Assembly: GCF_004795015.1 (NCBI RefSeq)
Contig: NZ_SSBI01000019.1
Location: 57,111-121,110 of the forward strand
Source: Streptomyces sp. A1277
Lineage (GTDB): Bacteria; Actinomycetota; Actinomycetes; Streptomycetales; Streptomycetaceae
Direction: 5' to 3'
DNA: 64,000 nucleotides
The stretch's first letter is position 1, and each line of letters opens with the position of its first letter. Below, in pieces: positions 41,421-48,058 of this stretch. Below the pieces are notes generated by a model. That model was not told where the DNA came from. It saw only the letters and a program-made list of their open reading frames with translations, and did no database searches. The position numbers and the translations under genes were made by a program.

Positions 41421-42548
41421 ATGACATCCCCCCTCAGCAGGCGCGGTGCCCTGATCGCCGGGGCGGCGGCCCTGGCCGCCGGACTGGGACCGGCGGCCTC
41501 CGAGGCCGCCGCACGCGCGCCCGAGGTCGCGCGCCCCCGCTTCTCCGCCCTGTCCCCGCAGCAGCGCGCCGGACAGTGCGTCATCCACTCCTACCCCGGG
41601 CTCACACCCCCCGCCTCCCTGATGAACGCCATCAAGGAGGGCCGCACGGCCGGGGTGATCTTCTTCGGCGAGAACATCCAGAACCTGAGCCAGATCGAGA
41701 GCGTCATCAAGTCGATGAACGCGGCCCACGCCTCGTCCCCCGTGAAGGCCCCGCTGCTCCTGATGACCGACCAGGAGGGCGGCATGATCCGCCGCCTGCC
41801 CGGGGAGCCCGTCATGTCCGCCAAGGACGTCGGCGCCTCCGCCGACCCGCGCCAGTGGGCCGACTTCACCGGCAGCGGCGCGGGCATGAACCTCGCGGGC
41901 ATCGGCATGAACGTCAACCTCGCGCCGGTCCTCGACGTCTACCGCGCGGACGGCGACTTCACGGACCAGTACAAGCGGTCCTACAGCAAGTCGGCCGCCG
42001 CGGTGGCCAGTTGCGGCAAGACCTTCATCACCGCCCAGCAGGCCGTCGGTGTCGCCGCCACCGCCAAGCACTTCCCGGGCCTCGGCCCCGCCACCGCGAG
42101 CCAGAACACCGACCTGCGCCCCGTCACCATCACCACGTCCGCGGCCACCCTGCGCAGCGTGGACGAGGCTCCGTACAAGGACGCCATAGCCGCCGGCACG
42201 AAGCTCGTCATGCTGTCCTGGGCCATCTACACCGCGCTGGACCCCAGCCGTCCCGCCGGTCTGTCCCCGACCGTCGTCGGCGAGCTGCGCAACCGCCTCG
42301 GCTACACCGGTGTCACCATCACCGACGCGCTGGAGGCGGGCGCCCTGACGCCCTTCGGAACCACCTCGCAGGTCGCCGTGAAGGCCGCCGCCGCGGGCAT
42401 GGACCTGCTGCTCTGCTCCTCGCGCAGCGTCTCCCAGGGCGACGCTGCGGTGACCGCCCTGAGCGACGCGCTCGGGACCGGCGCGCTGGACGCGGCGGCG
42501 TTCGAAGCCGCCGCCGCACGCGTCAACGCCCTGCGCGCGGGCCTGTAG
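41421..42548 (+). CDS. exported GH3 beta-N-acetylhexosaminidase (NagZ-like)
   Basis: A 375-residue GH3 enzyme with a Tat-like signal (SRRGALIAGAAALAAGLG). Motifs are LLLMTDQEGGMIRR, AATAKHFPGLG and the nucleophile Asp in TITDALEAGAL. The loop after KHFPG, which in typical NagZ carries an Asp-Ser-His acid/base dyad, reads QNTD here and has no His, so the catalytic acid must be supplied differently or activity is altered. Next to the muramidase it probably acts on peptidoglycan or chitin fragments outside the cell. ATG 41421 follows GAAGGAG. Its TAG stop abuts the stop of the convergent DUF397 gene with no gap. Confidence 0.88.
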   Translation: MTSPLSRRGALIAGAAALAAGLGPAASEAAARAPEVARPRFSALSPQQRAGQCVIHSYPGLTPPASLMNAIKEGRTAGVIFFGENIQNLSQIESVIKSMNAAHASSPVKAPLLLMTDQEGGMIRRLPGEPVMSAKDVGASADPRQWADFTGSGAGMNLAGIGMNVNLAPVLDVYRADGDFTDQYKRSYSKSAAAVASCGKTFITAQQAVGVAATAKHFPGLGPATASQNTDLRPVTITTSAATLRSVDEAPYKDAIAAGTKLVMLSWAIYTALDPSRPAGLSPTVVGELRNRLGYTGVTITDALEAGALTPFGTTSQVAVKAAAAGMDLLLCSSRSVSQGDAAVTALSDALGTGALDAAAFEAAAARVNALRAGL

Positions 42549-42800
42549 CTAGACGTTCGCCCGGAGGAACGCGGTCCAGGCGTGCGGCGGGACGGTGAGG
42601 ACCGGCCCGTCGCTCACCTTGGAGTCCCGCACGTGCACGGCGGCGGGGTGCGCGGCGACCTCTACGCAGTTGCCGCCCTGGTCGCTGCTGTAACTGGACT
42701 TGCGCCAGTCGTACGCGACTTCGATGCAGTCGCCGCCCTGGCTACCGCTGTAGCTGGACTTGAACCAGTTGAGGCCGGTGCGGTGTGCTGCGCGAGTCAT
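42549..42800 (-). CDS. DUF397 protein with duplicated motif
   Basis: Small acidic protein of 83 residues of the DUF397 family, partner of WhiJ-type XRE regulators in Streptomyces. The core motif occurs twice: WFKSSYSGSQGGDCIEVAYD (about 12-31), then WRKSSYSSDQGGNCVEVA leading to VHVRDSK and GPVLTVPPHAWTAFL. Only the second copy continues into the full domain, so the first is a partial duplication. The start overlaps the XRE gene stop by ATGA, showing translational coupling. In the family these proteins modulate the DNA-binding partner; the mechanism is not known from sequence. Confidence 0.92.
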   Translation of the reverse strand: MTRAAHRTGLNWFKSSYSGSQGGDCIEVAYDWRKSSYSSDQGGNCVEVAAHPAAVHVRDSKVSDGPVLTVPPHAWTAFLRANV

Positions 42801-43615
42801 CTCTCTCCAAGCAGGTGTTCCAGTAGGCGAATGCTCTCCTCGGGTGAGAGCGCCTGCGAACGCAGCATCGCATATTTCAACTGGAGCAGGCTGACCTCGT
42901 CTGGGTCATCGTGGAGAAAGCTGACGCGCTGCCCTTCGACGTACGCGAGGTGGTCGTGATCCGGGGTCTCCAGCAGCACCATGGGCCCGGTGAGCCCCGC
43001 GTGCTTGGGCGTCTTCATCGGCATGATCTGGAGCCCCAGGAAGGGTAGATCCGCACACTTGCGGAGGTGCGCGATCTGATTCCGCAGCACTGCGGGGTCC
43101 CCGATCTCGCTCCGCAGAATGCTCTCCTCCAGGATGAAGTGGAGCATGGGGCGCGGTTTGCGTACGAGGAGCCGCTGTCGATCCAGGCGCGCGGCAACCC
43201 ACTCCTCCTGCTCGTCCTCCTCGATGGGTGGGTAGTGGCAGGAGAAGATGAAGCGCGCGTACTCCTCCGTCTGCAGGAGTCCGGGGATCACCTGGGTCTC
43301 GTACGACTGCAGGGCCACCGCGGCCTGCTCGTACTCCACGAAGTCCTGGACGAACGCCGGGAACCGCTCCTTCTCCGGCACCTTCTCCACGGCGACCTTC
43401 AAGGCCCCCTTGGTTTCCAGTAGTTCGTCCAACATGATGGCGAAGTCCAGCTGGAGCGGCCGCCGCCCCTGCTCGATCGACGCGATCGTGTCCTCGCTGA
43501 CACGGCACCGCTCCGCGAGCGTCGCCTGTGTCATCCGGGCCGCCCTGCGGAACATGGCCAGTTGGGCGCCGATCACGTGCCAGGACGTGACGCGCTTCCT
43601 CTTCGCTTGCTGCAT
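42797..43615 (-). CDS. WhiJ-type XRE helix-turn-helix regulator (DUF5753)
   Basis: A 272-residue DNA-binding protein. The XRE helix-turn-helix is at about 13-70 (LAMFRRAARMTQATLAERCRVSEDTIASIEQGRRP), followed by the DUF5753 effector domain (about 90-265; VIPGLLQTEEYARFIF, HFILEESILRSEIG, PFLGLQIMPM). It is the central member of the whiJ/abaA-like gene sets that influence development and antibiotic production in Streptomyces. ATG 43615 has GAGAGGG at spacing about 6. It is co-transcribed with the DUF397 gene and divergent from the HATPase gene, with an inverted repeat between them. Confidence 0.93.
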   Translation of the reverse strand: MQQAKRKRVTSWHVIGAQLAMFRRAARMTQATLAERCRVSEDTIASIEQGRRPLQLDFAIMLDELLETKGALKVAVEKVPEKERFPAFVQDFVEYEQAAVALQSYETQVIPGLLQTEEYARFIFSCHYPPIEEDEQEEWVAARLDRQRLLVRKPRPMLHFILEESILRSEIGDPAVLRNQIAHLRKCADLPFLGLQIMPMKTPKHAGLTGPMVLLETPDHDHLAYVEGQRVSFLHDDPDEVSLLQLKYAMLRSQALSPEESIRLLEHLLGER

Positions 43616-43658
43616 GCAGTCCCTCTCCCCGTTCGTGCCTCTCAATGACCCGTCAGCC

Positions 43659-43710
43659 GTCGTACATCGACTCCGTACGACCTGACTCCCTGCATAACCG
43701 TAGTGACGGT
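43659..43710. promoter_or_regulatory. inverted repeats between XRE and HATPase genes
   Basis: GTCGTAC (43659-43665) and GTACGAC (43675-43681) form a 7-bp inverted repeat with a 9-nt spacer, flanked by GTCAG and CTGAC. ACCGT (43697-43701) and ACGGT (43706-43710) form a second one 16 nt before the HATPase start. Both are candidate sites for the XRE regulator controlling the divergent pair. Confidence 0.5.
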
Positions 43711-43726
43711 ATGTGACCTTCGCCTC

Positions 43727-44194
43727 ATGAACGAAACAACTCAACTCCCCGACTTCCGCGAGGCTTTCTACCGCCGCGAGCGCAGGTCGGTGCCGCTCGT
43801 ACGGAAGTTCGTACGGGAGGTGCTGGTCGACTGGGCGTGCGAGGAGCACAAGGTGTGCGCGGACGACGTGCTGCTCTGCGTGAGCGAACTCGCGACCAAC
43901 GCGCTCGTGCACGGCGTGCCGCCGGGGCGCGGGTTCCGGCTGTTCCTGTACTGGGAGAAGGCCGAGGGCCGGCTCCGGGTCGAGATGCACGACAGCGGGG
44001 ACGGTGAGGTGCCGGAGGCCGTGCCGTGCCCCGAGCCGACCGCCGAGGGCGGGCGCGGGCTGATGCTGGTGGCGGCGCTCGCCGAGGCGTGGGGGGTCGG
44101 GGAGCGGAATCCGGGGAAGATCGTGTGGTGCGAGTTTGCCGCCCCGGCAAGGATGTTTGCCGAGGCGACGGGCGGGGCGCACCATCTCCGGTAG
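43727..44194 (+). CDS. anti-sigma-factor-like ATP-binding protein (HATPase_c)
   Basis: A 155-residue cytoplasmic GHKL-type ATPase related to RsbW/SpoIIAB and found as the third partner of WhiJ/DUF397 sets. Visible boxes are the N box LLCVSELATNALVHG, the G1 region VEMHDSGDGEV and the G2 region TAEGGRGLMLVAALAEAWGV. It could act as a serine kinase or an anti-sigma factor, but no sigma factor is nearby. ATG 43727 lacks an SD and may be leaderless. The reductase-methyltransferase fusion starts only 14 bp downstream, so the two are probably one transcript. Confidence 0.88.
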   Translation: MNETTQLPDFREAFYRRERRSVPLVRKFVREVLVDWACEEHKVCADDVLLCVSELATNALVHGVPPGRGFRLFLYWEKAEGRLRVEMHDSGDGEVPEAVPCPEPTAEGGRGLMLVAALAEAWGVGERNPGKIVWCEFAAPARMFAEATGGAHHLR

Positions 44195-44208
44195 ATGGAG
44201 GTGTGCGC

Positions 44209-45783
44209 ATGAGCGACATGACGCAGATGTACGACGTGGTGGTCATCGGCGGCGGGGCCGCGGGTCTGAGCGGGGCACTGGCCCTGGCGCGGGCCCGCCG
44301 GTCGGTGCTGGTGATCGACGCGGGCAGGCCGCGCAACGCCCCCGCGTCCCACGTGCACAACTACCTGGGCCGCGAGGGCACGCCGCCCGCGGAGCTCCTG
44401 GCGGTCGGCCGGGACGAGGTGACCGGCTACGGGGCCGAGATCGTGGAGGGCGAGGTCACGGTGGTCGAGAGGCTGCCGGAGGGGGCCGGGTTCCGGGTCG
44501 TACGGGGGGACGGGACGGCCGTGACGGCGCGCCGGCTGCTCGTCACGACCGGTCTGGTGGACGAGCTGCCGCCGATCCCGGGCCTGGCCGAGCGGTGGGG
44601 CCACGAGGTGCTGCACTGCCCGTACTGCCACGGCTGGGAGGTCAGGGACTCGGCGATCGGCATCGTGGCTTCGAGTCCCATGGCCGTGCACCAGGCGCTG
44701 CTGTGGCGGCAGTGGAGCGACGACATCACGCTCTTCCTGCACCAGGGGCCGGAGCCCGGCGAGGAGGAGTACGAGCAGCTGGCCGCGCGCGGCATCGCGA
44801 TCGTGGACGGCGAGGTGGCCGGTGTGGAGGTGAGCGGCGGCCGGCTGACCGGGGTGCGGCTGGCGGGCGGCCGGGTGGTGGCGCGGGACGCGGTGGTCGT
44901 ACAGCCGCGGTTCACGGCGCGTTCCGGCGTACTCGAAAGCCTCGGGCTGCGGCCGGCCCCGCTGGAGATGGGCGGGCACACCCTCGGGGCGTACATCGAG
45001 GCCGACCCGACGGGGGCCACGGACGTGCCCGGGGTGTGGGTGGCCGGCAATGTGGCGAGCCTGATGGAGCAGGTCATCGGCTCGGCGGCGGCCGGGCTGA
45101 AGGCGGGCAGCGCCATCAACGGGGACCTCGTCACCGAGGACACCCGGCGCGCGGTCGAGGCGCGCGACGCGCCCTCGGACGCGGAGCTGTGGGACAACCG
45201 CTACCGCGAGAGCCACCGCATCTGGAGCGGCAAGCCCAACAGCGTGCTCGTCCGCGAGACCGAGGAGCTGAAGCCGGGCCGGGCGCTGGACCTCGGGTGC
45301 GGGGAGGGGGCCGACGCGGTCTGGCTGGCGCGGCAGGGCTGGCAGGTCACCGCGACGGACATCTCGCGCGTCGCACTGGCACGGGCCGCCGAGCACGCGG
45401 CCGAGGCGGAGGTCTCCGAGCAGATCGACTGGCAGTTCCACGACCTGGGGGCCACGTTCCCCGAGGGCGCGTACGACCTCGTCTCGGCGCAGTTCCTGCA
45501 CTCCATGGGCGACCTGCCGCGTGAGCGGATTCTGCGCCGGGCGGCGCGGGCGGTCGCGCCCGGGGGCGTACTCCTGATCGTCGGGCACGCGGGCTTCCCG
45601 CCGTGGGACCACCACCACGCGCAGATGCAGCTCCCGACCACCGACGAGGTGCTGGCCTCGCTCGAACTGCCGGAGGGGGAGTGGGAGGTGCTGCTCAGCG
45701 CGGAGCACGAGCGGGTCCAGAACGACCCGGACGGCAACCCCGTCACCCGTACGGACAACGCGCTGAAGGTCCGGCGCCGCTGA
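44209..45783 (+). CDS. bifunctional thioredoxin reductase-like oxidoreductase / SAM methyltransferase
   Basis: A 524-residue fusion. The N-terminal half (about 8-315) is an FAD/NAD(P) protein of the thioredoxin reductase class, with VVVIGGGAAGLSGALAL for FAD, the redox pair Cys137-Pro-Tyr-Cys140 followed by HGWEVRD, and the second FAD motif GVWVAGNVASLMEQVIGSAA. The C-terminal half (about 325-524) is a class I methyltransferase with the SAM motif DLGCGEG (361-367). CPYCHGW-type enzymes include dithiol oxidases (GliT, HlmI), and separate methyltransferases cap the same thiols, so the fusion may oxidise and methylate a reactive thiol metabolite. That is inference. GGAG precedes ATG 44209; it is coupled to the HATPase gene. 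Confidence 0.9.
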   Translation: MSDMTQMYDVVVIGGGAAGLSGALALARARRSVLVIDAGRPRNAPASHVHNYLGREGTPPAELLAVGRDEVTGYGAEIVEGEVTVVERLPEGAGFRVVRGDGTAVTARRLLVTTGLVDELPPIPGLAERWGHEVLHCPYCHGWEVRDSAIGIVASSPMAVHQALLWRQWSDDITLFLHQGPEPGEEEYEQLAARGIAIVDGEVAGVEVSGGRLTGVRLAGGRVVARDAVVVQPRFTARSGVLESLGLRPAPLEMGGHTLGAYIEADPTGATDVPGVWVAGNVASLMEQVIGSAAAGLKAGSAINGDLVTEDTRRAVEARDAPSDAELWDNRYRESHRIWSGKPNSVLVRETEELKPGRALDLGCGEGADAVWLARQGWQVTATDISRVALARAAEHAAEAEVSEQIDWQFHDLGATFPEGAYDLVSAQFLHSMGDLPRERILRRAARAVAPGGVLLIVGHAGFPPWDHHHAQMQLPTTDEVLASLELPEGEWEVLLSAEHERVQNDPDGNPVTRTDNALKVRRR

Positions 45784-45786
45784 CCT

Positions 45787-45823
45787 GAAGCCGTATAGGG
45801 CGTGGACTGTCCTATACGGCTTC
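45787..45823. promoter_or_regulatory. 13-bp inverted repeat at the dinB promoter
   Basis: GAAGCCGTATAGG (45787-45799) and CCTATACGGCTTC (45811-45823) are perfect arms separated by 11 nt, starting 4 nt after the fusion gene stop. A possible -10 TAGTGT (45824-45829) follows immediately, so the repeat overlaps the likely promoter of the DinB gene. It could equally act as a terminator, but there is no T-run and the AT-rich arms look like an operator. Confidence 0.6.
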
Positions 45824-45869
45824 TAGTGTCGTTCGTGCAGGCGGAACAGGAACGACGAAGGGCAGATCC

Positions 45870-46427
45870 ATGAGCGACACCGCGACGGACACCAACACGA
45901 CGGCCACCACGTCCGGCCTGGACGCCGAGCGCGCGGACCTGCTGGAGGCACTGGCCAAGCAGCGGCACTTCCTGCGGTTCACCGCCCGCGACCTGACGGA
46001 CGAGCAGGCCGGGCAGCGGACCACGGCGAGCGAGCTGTGTGTGGGCGGGCTCATCAAGCACGTCACGAACACCGAACGGAGCTGGGCCGACTTCATGGTG
46101 GAAGGGGCCGCGAACATGCCCGACTTCACCGCGATGACGGAGGCCGACTTCGCGAAGCGGGCCGAATCATTCGCGATGCAGCCGGGGGAGACCCTGGCGG
46201 GCGTGCTGGACGCGTACGCCGAGGTGGCCCGCCGTACCGACGAACTGATCGCCTCGCTGCCCGACCTGGGCGTCACGCACGCGCTGCCGAAGGCCCCGTG
46301 GTTCGACGGGGACGCGCGGTGGTCGGCCCGCCGGGCGGTGATGCACGTGCTGGCCGAGACCGCGCAGCACGCAGGGCACGCCGACATCATCCGCGAGGCG
46401 CTGGACGGCGCCCAGAGCATGGCCTGA
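45870..46427 (+). CDS. DinB-family protein
   Basis: A 185-residue four-helix-bundle protein of the DinB/YfiT-like superfamily (DUF664 type), which includes metal-dependent thiol S-transferases. The family pattern is present: ERADLLEALAKQRHFLRFTARDLTDEQAGQ, then GGLIKHVTNTERSW (first metal His), and RRAVMHVLAETAQHAGHADIIREALDG with the HxxxH pair. These three His positions normally bind a metal ion. The substrate may be mycothiol- or bacillithiol-like in relatives, so here mycothiol is possible. GGAACAGGAACGACGAAGGG precedes ATG 45870. It converges on the YceI gene. Confidence 0.88.
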   Translation: MSDTATDTNTTATTSGLDAERADLLEALAKQRHFLRFTARDLTDEQAGQRTTASELCVGGLIKHVTNTERSWADFMVEGAANMPDFTAMTEADFAKRAESFAMQPGETLAGVLDAYAEVARRTDELIASLPDLGVTHALPKAPWFDGDARWSARRAVMHVLAETAQHAGHADIIREALDGAQSMA

Positions 46428-46458
46428 CCGGCGCCCGCACCCACCCCCGGCACGCCGA

Positions 46459-46501
46459 GCGCCCGCCGTCCTCCCCGGAAACGGGAGCGGGCGGCGGGCG
46501 C
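46459..46501. terminator. bidirectional terminator between dinB-like and yceI-like genes
   Basis: GCGCCCGCCG (46459-46468) pairs with CGGCGGGCGC (46492-46501), flanked by imperfect CCGA/TCGG extensions, between two convergent genes. Confidence 0.7.
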
Positions 46502-46528
46502 GCTCGGCCGGGGGAGACCCCGGGAAGA

Positions 46529-47140
46529 TCAGGCGGCGGCCTTGATCGCGGAGATGTCGAAGTTCAGCTTCACCTTGTCGCTGACCATCACGCCGCCGGT
46601 CTCCAGCGCCGCGTTCCAGGTCAGGCCCCAGTCGGAGCGCAGGATCTCGGCGCTGCCCTCGAAGCCGACGCGCTCGTTGCCGTAGACGTCGGTGGCGGAG
46701 CCGTTGAACTCCAGGTCGATGGAGAGCGGGCGGCTCACGTCCTTGATGGTGAGGTCGCCGGTGACGCGGTACTTGTCGCCGCCGAGCTGTTCGGCGGACG
46801 TCGAGCGGAACGTCATCAGGGGGAACTTCTCGGCGTCGAAGAAGTCGCCGCTGACCAGGTGGGCGTCGCGGTCGGCGATGCCCGTGTCCACGCTGGCGAT
46901 CTTCACGTCGATCGAGGCGGCCGAGGCGGCCGGGTCGGAGCCGTTCAGCTTCAGGGAGCCCTCGTGCTCGCCGAAGGAGCCGCGCACGTTGGTGACCATG
47001 GCGTGACGCACGGTGAAGCCGATGCTGCTGTGCGCCGGGTCGATCGTGTAGTCACCCGTGAGGGCGGCCAGGGCGGGGTCGACGTCGGTCGTGGTCACAG
47101 CGGTCGCGGTGTCGTTGTTCTTGCGGTTGAACAGAGCCAT
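46529..47140 (-). CDS. YceI-family protein, cytoplasmic
   Basis: A 203-residue lipocalin-like beta-barrel of the YceI family that binds polyisoprenoid or other amphiphilic lipids. It has no signal peptide, as is usual in Streptomyces. The hallmark start GDYTIDPAHSSIGFTVRHAMVTNVRGSF and the end GLTWNAALETGGVMVSDKVKLNFDI are clear. The start ATG 47140 has GAGGAG upstream. The promoter at 47206-47233 is flanked by two copies of a 16-bp element, so it is likely under tight repression, possibly by a MarR-type regulator that is not in this window. Confidence 0.93.
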   Translation of the reverse strand: MALFNRKNNDTATAVTTTDVDPALAALTGDYTIDPAHSSIGFTVRHAMVTNVRGSFGEHEGSLKLNGSDPAASAASIDVKIASVDTGIADRDAHLVSGDFFDAEKFPLMTFRSTSAEQLGGDKYRVTGDLTIKDVSRPLSIDLEFNGSATDVYGNERVGFEGSAEILRSDWGLTWNAALETGGVMVSDKVKLNFDISAIKAAA

Positions 47141-47181
47141 GGCTCCTCCTCGGGGACGGGGTCGAGCCGAGGCCCGACGTG

Positions 47182-47234
47182 TTGTTTAACCTTCAACGAC
47201 ATTCACTGTAGACCCATCTTGTTCAAAGTTCAAC
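47182..47234 (-). promoter_or_regulatory. yceI promoter with two 16-bp operator-like repeats
   Basis: On the minus strand, a -35 TTGAAC (47233-47228) and -10 TACAGT (47211-47206) are 17 bp apart. GTTGAACTTTGAACAA (47234-47219) covers the -35, and GTTGAAGGTTAAACAA (47197-47182) lies just after the expected start of transcription. They match at 13 of 16 positions and are 37 bp apart. They are among the most AT-rich stretches in the window. Confidence 0.65.
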
Positions 47235-47365
47235 ATCTCCGGTCGGGACTGTTGCGGCCCTCGCCGTCTGTTCGCGCGGCCGTTACGGAAGGCCCTCTGG
47301 TGACGCGCGTAGAACTCGGGCACCATCTTCCTGTCAGGATTGTCATGCACAGGAGGAGACCCCCC

Positions 47366-47905
47366 ATGGTGTTCCGCGCGCCCCACGTGTCCCGGATGAC
47401 GCTGCGCCCCGTCCTCACCGCCCTCGCCCTCGTCCTCGGCGTCCTCTTCGCCCCCGGCATCGGCGTCGTCAGCGGTACGACGGACGCCTTCGCCGTCACC
47501 AAGCTCACCCACAGCCAGGCGACTTCGCGCTTCAGCTCGTCCGGCGTGACCTGGTCGTCCTCGGGCGGCTGTTCCAACCGCAACGTCTCCACCTGCACCT
47601 CGTTCGACCAGCTCAACCTGCCGACCGCCCAGGGCGCCCAGACCCTCAAGAGCGCCACGGGCTGCGCCCTGAACATCACCGGGGGCACCGAGACCGGGCA
47701 CGCCGGCGGCACGTACTCGCACTGGAACGGCTACAAGCTCGACCTCGGCAAGACCACCTGCCTCACCAACTACATCAAGAGCGCCTTCAGCTACATCGGC
47801 CTGCGCGGTGACGGGGCGCCCCAGTACAAGTCCGCCTCCGGCAACGTCTACGCCGACGAGGGCAACCACTGGGACGTGACGTACTACAACTGCGGCGGCT
47901 GCTGA
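47366..47905 (+). CDS. secreted M15-like zinc peptidase candidate
   Basis: A 179-residue exported protein: signal peptide about 12-42 (LTALALVLGVLFAPGIG, then a cleavage site before FAVTKLTHSQA), then a domain of about 130 residues with six Cys. TGHAGGTYSHWNGYKLDL resembles the zinc-binding S-x-H-x(n)-G-x(n)-D motif, and DEGNHWDVTYYNC the E-x-x-H-W motif, of M15 (VanY/D,D-carboxypeptidase) enzymes. The protein could therefore trim peptidoglycan cross-bridges. Similar short secreted proteins are common and unnamed in Streptomyces. ATG 47366 is chosen for the AGGAGG at spacing 9; ATG 47345 would place the SD inside the gene. Confidence 0.7.
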   Translation: MVFRAPHVSRMTLRPVLTALALVLGVLFAPGIGVVSGTTDAFAVTKLTHSQATSRFSSSGVTWSSSGGCSNRNVSTCTSFDQLNLPTAQGAQTLKSATGCALNITGGTETGHAGGTYSHWNGYKLDLGKTTCLTNYIKSAFSYIGLRGDGAPQYKSASGNVYADEGNHWDVTYYNCGGC

Positions 47906-48003
47906 GCCGGGTGACGAGGGAGCCGGGCGCGGCGTTCGAGGCGCGCGGTCCGACCGGGGTCGCGCACCTGGCCCGCGGCCTGAGCGGACACCCCTGTGGA
48001 CAA

Positions 48004-48040
48004 GCGTGTGCCCCCGTCCCGCCCGGACGGGGGCACACGC
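48004..48040. terminator. bidirectional terminator
   Basis: GCGTGTGCCCCCGTCC (48004-48019) and GGACGGGGGCACACGC (48025-48040) form a 16-bp perfect stem with a 5-nt loop between the convergent M15-like and GH64 genes. Confidence 0.9.
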
Positions 48041-48058
48041 GGTCTTGGAGCGGTGGCG

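Noticed and set aside
44209..45783. Dithiolopyrrolone or epidithiodiketopiperazine biosynthetic cluster
   Set aside because: No NRPS, acyltransferase or other biosynthetic genes accompany the reductase-methyltransferase fusion, so only a protective or salvage role is suggested.
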